From Cytophagales bacterium (GTDB lineage Bacteria; Bacteroidota; Bacteroidia; Cytophagales; Cyclobacteriaceae): a DNA stretch of 11,576 bases. Below the pieces are notes generated by a model. It was given only the letters and a program-made list of their open reading frames with translations. It was not told the DNA's origin and made no database searches. The stretch is taken from positions 1 to 11,576 of the forward strand of contig JAGUUF010000184.1 in NCBI GenBank assembly GCA_020063545.1, given 5' to 3'. How positions within the stretch are numbered: position 1 is the stretch's first letter; the number at the start of each line of letters is the position of its first letter. Made by a program: the position numbers and the translations under genes. Positions 1 to 5,737 of this stretch are shown here, piece after piece.

Positions 1-1
1 C

Positions 2-517
2 ATAATTGCCGTTGCCGAGATGAAACCCCACGGATTGAACCATGTAGCACTTTCAAAAAATCCGCTTGTACTTGTGCTTGAAGCGGTGGAGAAGCCCGGT
101 AACCTGGGTGCCATCCTGCGCACAGCCGATGCAGCAGGAATAGATGCTGTAATCTGCTGCGACCCGCAAACGGATTTTTACAACCCGAACGTAATCCGCT
201 CAAGCCTGGGATGTGTTTTCACCAAACAGGTTGCCACAGCTACCAGCGAAGAAACGATTGACTGGCTGAAGAAAAACCACCTGGCCATTTATTGCACGTA
301 CCTGCAATCCTCCAGACTGTACACTGATATTGATTTTACCAAACCCTGCGCCATTGTAATGGGCACCGAAGCTACCGGGCTTTCAGACTTGTGGATTAAA
401 AACTCCGATGCCAACATCATTGTACCCATGCACGGAAAAATTGATTCGATGAATGTTTCAACGGCAGCCGCAGTAGTGGTGTTTGAAGCGAGGAGGCAAC
501 GAAGCATTTCGGCCTGA
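2..517 (+). CDS. SpoU/TrmH-family RNA 2'-O-methyltransferase, 3' part
   Basis: This is the catalytic domain of a SPOUT-class methyltransferase that moves a methyl group from S-adenosylmethionine to a ribose 2'-OH in tRNA or rRNA. The three family motifs are visible in order: motif 1 around NLGAILRTADA, motif 2 as IVMGTEATGLSD, and motif 3 as the DSMNVSTAAAV stretch that forms the trefoil-knot cofactor site. An ATG lies at position 20, but the frame is open to the window edge and the residues before it (IIAVAE) fit the linker ahead of the knot domain. I therefore read the gene as cut at its 5' end, with an N-terminal substrate-binding domain outside the window. About 171 residues are visible, whereas full-length relatives are usually near 250. 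The substrate RNA and position cannot be told from the sequence. The lipoprotein gene follows 19 bases downstream on the same strand. Confidence 0.88.
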   Translation: MIAVAEMKPHGLNHVALSKNPLVLVLEAVEKPGNLGAILRTADAAGIDAVICCDPQTDFYNPNVIRSSLGCVFTKQVATATSEETIDWLKKNHLAIYCTYLQSSRLYTDIDFTKPCAIVMGTEATGLSDLWIKNSDANIIVPMHGKIDSMNVSTAAAVVVFEARRQRSISA

Positions 518-536
518 CTTTTGATATTTTTGAAGT

Positions 537-1601
537 ATGAAAAAACTCCTTTGGCTGCTGCCTGTTCTGCTGCTTACAACCTGCTCAGACGATGATCCCC
601 ACCGCCACCGCACCTACAAAATGGGCTTTCAGAATTCAGCACCCCGCTTCGATGATTTTGACCTGTTTATCCAATCGCTGCTGATGTGGTCCGAACGGGC
701 TGATGCCGCGATGATTACCACCGAGCCACCCTGGGAAGAACTGCTGGCCGGACACAACCCGGTAACCTATGTGGTTGATAATTACAAAGCCCTTGTGGAG
801 TACTACCGAAGCAAAGGCTTTGAATTATGGGTTTACATTGATCCGCAAAACGGGCTCGACCGCACCTCGGATGCACAGGAATTGGTTGCTGCCGGCAGAA
901 GCATTGCCGAACCGGAAATCCAGGCCATTTACAAGCGCTTTGTTGTAGTGATGGACAGCGTACTCAACCCTGAACACCTGGGCTTTGCGCTCGAAACCAA
1001 CCTTATCCGCGATGCGGCCCCGGCTGCAATTTATAATGGTGTGAAACTGGCAGCGAATGCTGCTGCTGCCGAAATCAGTAGTCTGGATCCTACGGTTAAA
1101 CTCAGCATTAGTGTACAGGTTGACTATGCGTGGGGTAAACTGGGCGGTGGAACGTACCGGGGCATTGCACAGGATTTTACGGACTTCCCGTTTATGGAAG
1201 AACTCGGGCTTTCCTCCTACCCGTATTTTGGTTGGAGCACGCCAAACGATCTGCCTGCCAATTATTATTCAAAACTGGTTGAAGGAAAAAACATTCCGGT
1301 ATTTGTTTCTGAAGGTGGCTGGAACTCCGAGCCCGTTACGGAAGGGCCGGTAACGTTCACGAGTTCGCCTGAAGAACAGCGCGATTACATCAGCTGGCAT
1401 CGCAACCTGCTTGATGCCGTACATGCAAACGCGTACTTTCAACTTGCCTTTACGGATATTGACTTAACTGCCCTGCCACCGGAAGTAAACGACAACATCC
1501 GGTATTTTTCTTTTCTTGGCCTGGTTGATAAAGAACTTGAGCCGAAACCGGCCCTTACCGAATGGGACAAACTTTTTCAACTGCCCTTGCGAAGCCCGTA
1601 G
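537..1601 (+). CDS. Surface-type lipoprotein with a clan GH-A-like TIM-barrel glycosidase domain
   Basis: The 354-residue product starts with a lipoprotein signal: a KK n-region, a leucine-rich core, then Cys16 in LLTTC. Thr at the -1 position is not the usual Gly/Ala/Ser. Ser-Asp-Asp-Asp follows the cysteine, like the acidic surface-export signals known for Bacteroidota lipoproteins, so an outer-membrane surface location is likely (inference). The rest reads as an eight-strand barrel. Glu153 in LGFALETN suits the strand-4 acid/base, and Glu259 in VFVSEGGWNSE suits the strand-7 nucleophile of clan GH-A enzymes. SSYPYFGW (226-233) and the Trp/Tyr-rich loops fit sugar stacking. The layout recalls GH53 endo-galactanases, but I cannot fix the family and the substrate is unknown. 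No SusC/SusD pair or other carbohydrate genes are adjacent, so it is not in an obvious polysaccharide utilisation locus. A -7-like box ends 4 bases before the ATG. Confidence 0.72.
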   Translation: MKKLLWLLPVLLLTTCSDDDPHRHRTYKMGFQNSAPRFDDFDLFIQSLLMWSERADAAMITTEPPWEELLAGHNPVTYVVDNYKALVEYYRSKGFELWVYIDPQNGLDRTSDAQELVAAGRSIAEPEIQAIYKRFVVVMDSVLNPEHLGFALETNLIRDAAPAAIYNGVKLAANAAAAEISSLDPTVKLSISVQVDYAWGKLGGGTYRGIAQDFTDFPFMEELGLSSYPYFGWSTPNDLPANYYSKLVEGKNIPVFVSEGGWNSEPVTEGPVTFTSSPEEQRDYISWHRNLLDAVHANAYFQLAFTDIDLTALPPEVNDNIRYFSFLGLVDKELEPKPALTEWDKLFQLPLRSP

Positions 1602-1604
1602 CCG

Positions 1605-2060
1605 CTACTTCCTTTTCAATGACTTTTCATACGCTTCAATCCATTGTTCGGGTTTAATTTTTGATACCAGTTTACCAATCAGGGTAAAAGGAATTTCTGT
1701 CGGATTTTTAAACCGGATGCAGGATTTTCCCATATCCAGTTTCCGTTCTGAAACTTTACTCCATTCATCAACAAACCAGTCGTGCAAGGCCCCCTGGTAA
1801 ACCATCATATGGTAGAGTGCAATGTGATTCTTTTGTGAAGCCAGGCAAATAAAAGGCAACGGCTCCTTTGGATTAACGTGGTACCCTTTCGGATAAAGTT
1901 TGTGCGGTACCACGTACCCAATCATTCCGTATTGCATTACTTCTTCAAAGCCTTTAGGTAAATTCTTTACAATCAGGCTCCTTAGTTTTTTCATTACTTC
2001 CCGCCTGTCAGCCGGTATTGAATCCATATATTGTTTAACCGTTTTTGCTTTCGATTGCAT
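1605..2060 (-). CDS. DUF1801-domain protein (YdhG-like), function unknown
   Basis: This is a small soluble protein of 151 residues covering the whole DUF1801 fold, a compact alpha/beta domain related to the YdhG/CyaY-like group. Recognisable points are the N-terminal helix pair (TVKQYMDSIPADRREVMKKLRSLI), the MQYGMIGYVVP turn near residues 42-52, the ICLASQKNHIALYHM strand-helix near 71-85, and the typical MGKSCIRFK segment at 110-118. No catalytic role is established for the family, and I assign none. It lies 24 bases downstream of the DUF4199 gene on the same strand, so the two are probably co-transcribed. Its stop codon faces the stop of the lipoprotein gene with 3 bases between, which leaves no room for a separate terminator; each transcript must end inside the opposing gene or read through. 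Confidence 0.82.
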   Translation of the reverse strand: MQSKAKTVKQYMDSIPADRREVMKKLRSLIVKNLPKGFEEVMQYGMIGYVVPHKLYPKGYHVNPKEPLPFICLASQKNHIALYHMMVYQGALHDWFVDEWSKVSERKLDMGKSCIRFKNPTEIPFTLIGKLVSKIKPEQWIEAYEKSLKRK

Positions 2061-2084
2061 ACATCAACTTATTTTCATGTTTAA

Positions 2085-2621
2085 TTATGATTCAGCCGGC
2101 AGGAATTTGCTGTTTCTTAAAAGCCCAGCGCTTATCAGGGTGATGATTAATCCTACCGGCAAAATCTCCAGTAATGTAAACCCAAAGCGAATAAATGGAT
2201 TGGCGTACATTTCTTCAAATTTCTGTAATTCGAGTTTTGCTTCTGCAAGTTTTATATCAGAAGCCCCCTCTTTCACCAGTTGATCAATCTGGCATTGGGA
2301 ATACCATTGTGCAAAATCCGGGTAAACAAACCGCATGATGAACTCCCAGGTTATGGCGTAACACAGGGAGCCAACCAGGGCAATAAGAATACCGGCCGAA
2401 AAAGCCTTTCCAAAGGTAATGCTGCCGTTCAGGTGGTTATCGCGGTACGACTTTACACCAAAGAAAATCAGTGAAAAGGCCACGATCATGGAGGTAAACC
2501 CAACATAAACACCATTTTGGTGGTTTAGCGTACCATTTCGGAACAACGGTTGGGTTATAAAGAGCATGGCTGAAACAATTGCACCTGCCATGAGGCCATA
2601 AGAAATAATTGTTTTCTTCAT
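2085..2621 (-). CDS. DUF4199-family integral membrane protein
   Basis: The 178-residue protein begins MKKTIISYGLMAG and carries four likely membrane helices at about residues 7-27, 38-56, 70-96 and 147-168. A charged amphipathic segment (100-140, rich in Gln, Lys and Glu) sits between helices 3 and 4. Length, helix spacing and the GKAFSAGILIALVGSLCYAITWEF stretch match DUF4199 proteins, which are common in Bacteroidota and have no assigned function. The ATG at 2621 is the first in frame and gives a well-formed N-terminus. It is the first gene of a two-gene unit with the DUF1801 gene. I looked for a TTTG...TAnnTTTG promoter in the bases upstream and found no good match. Confidence 0.82.
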   Translation of the reverse strand: MKKTIISYGLMAGAIVSAMLFITQPLFRNGTLNHQNGVYVGFTSMIVAFSLIFFGVKSYRDNHLNGSITFGKAFSAGILIALVGSLCYAITWEFIMRFVYPDFAQWYSQCQIDQLVKEGASDIKLAEAKLELQKFEEMYANPFIRFGFTLLEILPVGLIITLISAGLLRNSKFLPAES

Positions 2622-2800
2622 AGTTGTTGAGGTTTTACTTAGCCCAAATCAAGTATGCAGGCAGTCGAATTCGTTCACCCGAAAGGATGATTTGAGAAAA
2701 GCTATCAGAAATAGTTCTAACGTGTGATTAAAATTGGTTATAAGTCATGGGTTTAATAATTGTTACCGTTTGTGAGTAAAGAAAACTGGTCGCGCTTTGC
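2622..2800. other. 179-base intergenic gap without a recognised element
   Basis: The gap lies between the start of the DUF4199 gene and the end of the LuxR-type regulator gene, both on the minus strand. It must hold the DUF4199 promoter and probably the end of the long upstream transcript, but I see no convincing promoter pair and no GC-rich hairpin followed by a T-run. A 7-base inverted repeat (CAAATCA at 2645-2651, TGATTTG at 2688-2694) has a 36-base spacer and could be chance. Confidence 0.5.
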
Positions 2801-3229
2801 TCAGGGAATCAACCCAAGTTTCTTCGCTTGTTGTACGGCCTGTGTTCGTCTTCTCGCTTCCAGCTTCAAAAACAAATTTGCAGAATGTGTTTTAACCGTA
2901 TTCAGCGAAATATAAAGCTTATCGGCAATTTCCTGGTTAGAAAAGCCCAGCGCCATCAATTCCAAAACTTCGTATTCGCGTTTGCTAATTCCGGTTTTGA
3001 TAAGTAGCGCCTCATCAGGTTTAACCCCCGGTTTAACCGGCCCGAAGACTCTCTTTTTTTTAACAACCTGTTGTCCTATCCAAATACCGAGCGCGGTAAA
3101 CAACACACCAATGATACCGATATAAATCTCAGCCGACAATTGCCGATAAAAAAACCTGTACTCCAGCATTTTAAGCAAAGCCACAGCCAGGGCAAGAACA
3201 AAACCATAAATAAGAATGATTCTCTTCAT
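2801..3229 (-). CDS. Membrane-anchored LuxR-type helix-turn-helix regulator
   Basis: The 142-residue product has two N-terminal membrane helices (about 3-20 and 35-53), a basic and proline-containing linker (57-72, with KKKR then PVKPGVKP), and a C-terminal LuxR/GerE DNA-binding domain (79-141). The domain shows the family pattern ISKREYEVLELMALGFSNQEIADKLYIS followed by the recognition helix LNTVKTHSANLF. There is no receiver domain, so it is not a classical response regulator; any signal would have to come from the membrane part (inference). I chose ATG 3229. The frame extends upstream, but that extension overlaps comM, and this start gives a clean KRIILIYGF helix. The start lies 7 bases after the comM stop with a weak AGCAGGT just before it, so translation is probably coupled to comM. 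The linker is encoded by a run of eight A residues (3054-3061 on the other strand). Targets are unknown. Confidence 0.8.
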   Translation of the reverse strand: MKRIILIYGFVLALAVALLKMLEYRFFYRQLSAEIYIGIIGVLFTALGIWIGQQVVKKKRVFGPVKPGVKPDEALLIKTGISKREYEVLELMALGFSNQEIADKLYISLNTVKTHSANLFLKLEARRRTQAVQQAKKLGLIP

Positions 3230-3236
3230 ACCTGCT

Positions 3237-4775
3237 TTACCCTGCCCAGCCTTCGCGGTCAAGGCTGCGGTATTGAATGGCTTCTGCCAGGTGTTCAGTC
3301 TTAATTTCTGCACTTCCGGCAAGGTCGGCAATTGTTCGCGAAACTTTTAGTATCCGGTCGTACGCCCGGGCCGAAAGGCCTAATCGTTCCATGGCAGTTT
3401 TCAACAGCGATTTGCCCGCCTCGTTAATCTCGCAAATTTCTTTTACCATGTTGGAGGGCATCATGGCATTGCAGTAAATGCTTTTTTGATCGTGAAACCG
3501 GTCGGATTGAATCAATCGTGCCTGCACAACGCGTTCGCGTATCTCAGCGCTGGTTTCTACTTTCCTCCTGGCTGTCATCTCGTCAAAACTTACCGGAACA
3601 ACCTCCACATGTAAATCAATCCGGTCAAGCAGCGGACCGCTTACTTTACTGAGGTACCGTTGTACAACTCCCGGTCCGCAAACACATTCCTTTTCGGGGT
3701 GGTTGTAATACCCGCAGGGGCAGGGGTTCATGCTGGCCACCAACATGAAATTAGCCGGGTAATCGAGCGAAACCTTTGCGCGCGAAATGGTAACCTTCCG
3801 GTCCTCCATCGGCTGCCGCATTACTTCGAGCACGGTGCGCTTAAATTCGGGCAACTCATCCAGGAACAGCACTCCATTGTGCGCCAGCGAAATTTCACCG
3901 GGCTGCGGGTTGCCCCCGCCCCCAACCAGGGCAACATCCGAAATAGTATGATGCGGAGCGCGAAACGGCCGGGTGGCAATGAGGGCGGTATCCCGTCCTA
4001 CTTTTCCTGCCACCGAATGAATTTTGGTGGTTTCGAGCGCTTCGTGTAATGTGAGGGGCGGCAAAATGGTTGGCAGCCGTTTTGCCAGCATGGTTTTTCC
4101 GGCACCGGGCGGACCAATCATTATAACATTGTGACCTCCGGCCGCGGCTATTTCCATAGCACGTTTAATGTTCTCCTGTCCCTGCACATCGCTGAAGTCG
4201 GTGTCATAATCGCTTACCTGGGTAGAAAAAATCTGCCGGGTATCCACATGCAGCGGTTCTATGGAAATTTTCTGCTCAAGAAAATCAACCGCTTCTTTCA
4301 ACGAAGCCACACCGTAAACATCAAGTTCGTCAACAATGGCAGCTTCGCGTGCGTTGTCTTTCGGCAGGATAAAGCCTTTATATCCCTCTTTACGCGTCTG
4401 GATAGCAATGGGTAAAACTCCTTTTATCGGCCTGAGCGATCCATCCAGGGCAAGCTCACCCATAATGACGAACTCTTCCAGTAAAGAAGTTTCAATCTGG
4501 CCGGAGGCCTGCAGAATGCAGAGTGCGATAGCTAAATCATACGCTGAACCCTCTTTGCGGATATCGGCCGGGGCCAGGTTAACCACCGTCTTTTCGCGCG
4601 GCATAAAAAATCCGAACTGTTTAATGGCAGACTCAACGCGGTGCTCACTTTCCTTCACGGCTGTATCGGGCAGCCCGCTCATGTGAAAGCGAAGCCCCTG
4701 GCCTACATTTACCTCAACGGTAATCTTGCGTGCCTCAACCCCATGTACCGCACATCCGTAGGTTTTGGCCAGCAT
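3237..4775 (-). CDS. comM: ComM/YifB-family AAA+ ATPase (Mg-chelatase-like)
   Basis: The 512-residue length and layout match ComM/YifB. An N-terminal Lon-protease-like S5 fold domain (about 1-170) includes KEGSAYDLAIAL at 74-85. It is followed by a Mg-chelatase-type AAA+ module with Walker A GPPGAGKT at 221-228, Walker B GVLFLDE at 301-307, a sensor-like SMNPCPCG at 348-355, an arginine in LLDRID at 385, and a C-terminal helical lid (about 440-512). Four cysteines at 352, 354, 364 and 366 could form a small metal-binding hairpin. In naturally transformable bacteria ComM is a hexameric helicase that promotes branch migration when incoming single-stranded DNA integrates. It is also widespread in species not known to be competent, so its presence alone does not show competence. 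The start lies 2 bases after the gmhA stop, in the same operon. Confidence 0.93.
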   Translation of the reverse strand: MLAKTYGCAVHGVEARKITVEVNVGQGLRFHMSGLPDTAVKESEHRVESAIKQFGFFMPREKTVVNLAPADIRKEGSAYDLAIALCILQASGQIETSLLEEFVIMGELALDGSLRPIKGVLPIAIQTRKEGYKGFILPKDNAREAAIVDELDVYGVASLKEAVDFLEQKISIEPLHVDTRQIFSTQVSDYDTDFSDVQGQENIKRAMEIAAAGGHNVIMIGPPGAGKTMLAKRLPTILPPLTLHEALETTKIHSVAGKVGRDTALIATRPFRAPHHTISDVALVGGGGNPQPGEISLAHNGVLFLDELPEFKRTVLEVMRQPMEDRKVTISRAKVSLDYPANFMLVASMNPCPCGYYNHPEKECVCGPGVVQRYLSKVSGPLLDRIDLHVEVVPVSFDEMTARRKVETSAEIRERVVQARLIQSDRFHDQKSIYCNAMMPSNMVKEICEINEAGKSLLKTAMERLGLSARAYDRILKVSRTIADLAGSAEIKTEHLAEAIQYRSLDREGWAG

Positions 4776-4777
4776 AC

Positions 4778-5353
4778 TTATACTTGTTTTTCGATGAGCA
4801 GGATAAGGATGTGCACAATCTTGTAATGGATTTCATGAATCCGGTCGGCATACCCGAAGTGTGGCACGCGTATTTCAACATCGGCATGGGTTGCCAGTTT
4901 GCCGCCATTCTTACCGGTAAGGGCTACTACCTTCATTCCCTTCTTTTTTGCGGCCTGGGCTGCCAGTACCACATTTTGCGAATTGCCGCTGGTGCTGATG
5001 GCCAGCAGCACATCGTTAGGGGTGCCGAGCGCGTCAATGAATCGTGAAAAAATATAGTCGAATCCGTACTCGTTGCCCACACACGTGATGTGGCCTGAAT
5101 CGGAAATGGAAATAGCGGGAACAGGCGTACGGCTTTCGTGGTAGCGGCCGGTTAGTTCTTCGGCAAAATGCATGGCCACGCAATGAGAGCCGCCATTACC
5201 ACAGGCGATAATCTTGCCTCCGTTGTTAACGGCCTGCACCATTACCTTCGCGGCTTCGTCTATCCGCAAATAATTAGTGGGTTCTTTTAAAAAATTATCA
5301 AGCACCGTTGCAGCCTGCTGCAGTTCGGTAGTAATAATATGCCGTGTGTCCAT
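4778..5353 (-). CDS. gmhA: Sedoheptulose-7-phosphate isomerase GmhA
   Basis: GmhA converts sedoheptulose 7-phosphate to D-glycero-D-manno-heptose 7-phosphate, the first step toward ADP-heptose or GDP-heptose for LPS core, S-layer glycans or glycoproteins. The 191-residue protein is a single SIS domain very close in pattern to E. coli GmhA: CGNGGSHC at 51-58, MHFAEELTGRY at 61-71, the sugar-phosphate Ser/Thr loop AISTSGNSQNV at 118-128, and RVPHFGYADRIHEIH at 162-176. By alignment with the E. coli enzyme the zinc site would be His62, Glu66, position 173 and His181. Position 173 is His here, while E. coli has Gln (Q172). An Asp that follows the SHC motif in E. coli is Val59 here. The gene sits 2 bases from both neighbours. 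No other heptose-pathway gene (gmhB, hldE) is in the window. Confidence 0.94.
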   Translation of the reverse strand: MDTRHIITTELQQAATVLDNFLKEPTNYLRIDEAAKVMVQAVNNGGKIIACGNGGSHCVAMHFAEELTGRYHESRTPVPAISISDSGHITCVGNEYGFDYIFSRFIDALGTPNDVLLAISTSGNSQNVVLAAQAAKKKGMKVVALTGKNGGKLATHADVEIRVPHFGYADRIHEIHYKIVHILILLIEKQV

Positions 5354-5355
5354 TG

Positions 5356-5679
5356 TTACTTCTGCGGATTTGCCGGCCCGGAAGGTTTTGCGGCTTCGTT
5401 TAAATCGTAAAGTTTGGCTTTAAGCGTGTTGAGCTCGGTTGTAAGTTGTTCCTTTTCTGCCGTATTTCTGCGGTTGTCGCGGTAGTGTAAAATAACATTG
5501 GTAGCAAACATGAAGAGCAGGATCAGCGACCCGTATTTCAACATCCATATCCTGCCTTGCATCTGGATCAAGAACTGGAAATTTTCTTTCTGACTATCCA
5601 TGTATAAGCTGAACAGGAATATAAACACGTGCAGCACACCAAATACAGTGTAGAAAATCAGCCTGTTTTTCTTCATCAT
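5356..5679 (-). CDS. Small two-helix membrane protein with coiled-coil tail, unknown function
   Basis: I do not recognise this 107-residue protein as a named family. It starts MMKKNRLIFY and has two likely membrane helices (about 7-27 and 47-65) joined by a short charged loop (DSQKENFQFLIQMQGR). A heptad-like helix (about 73-96: KEQLTTELNTLKAKLYDL) and a loose Pro/Ala-rich end follow. Both ends are predicted to be cytoplasmic (inference). Two in-frame ATG codons (5679 and 5676) are adjacent. An upstream TTG at 5700 lies inside the promoter -7 box, which argues against it. It is the first gene after the internal promoter and ends 2 bases before gmhA, so a link to heptose or envelope biosynthesis is a guess from position. 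The two-helix plus coiled-coil shape resembles LapA-type LPS assembly proteins only in outline; I see no sequence evidence for that family. Confidence 0.72.
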   Translation of the reverse strand: MMKKNRLIFYTVFGVLHVFIFLFSLYMDSQKENFQFLIQMQGRIWMLKYGSLILLFMFATNVILHYRDNRRNTAEKEQLTTELNTLKAKLYDLNEAAKPSGPANPQK

Positions 5680-5697
5680 AAAACTGCGATTGGGCAA

Positions 5698-5727
5698 CAA
5701 ACTTAACTTTTTTGAGGTAAAGGCAAA
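5698..5727 (-). promoter_or_regulatory. Bacteroidota-type promoter for the small membrane protein-gmhA-comM-regulator genes
   Basis: On the minus strand a TTTG (5727-5724) is followed after 18 bases by TAAGTTTG (5705-5698), a full match to the Bacteroidota housekeeping pattern TTTG-N(about 19)-TAnnTTTG. A transcript would start near 5693, giving a leader of about 14 bases before ATG 5679. It lies in the only gap of notable size between the ABC exporter gene and the following genes, and no terminator hairpin is visible there. Confidence 0.7.
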
Positions 5728-5737
5728 AGAAAACTTA

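Noticed and set aside
2645..2694. CAAATCA/TGATTTG inverted repeat as an operator
   Set aside because: Seven bases with a 36-base spacer in AT-rich DNA is easily chance, and no second copy was seen.
3230..3331. Longer form of the LuxR-type regulator overlapping comM
   Set aside because: The extra 34 residues are read from the comM 3' end in another frame and look unlike a domain. ATG 3229 begins directly with a membrane helix.
5680..5700. N-terminal extension of the small membrane protein to a TTG at 5700
   Set aside because: The TTG lies inside the -7 box of a full-consensus promoter, so it would not be in the transcript. The ATG pair at 5679/5676 starts a normal positively charged lead into the first membrane helix.
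5680..5737. Terminator between the ABC exporter gene and the small membrane protein gene
   Set aside because: No stable stem followed by a T-run is visible on the minus strand, so read-through with an added internal promoter is more likely.
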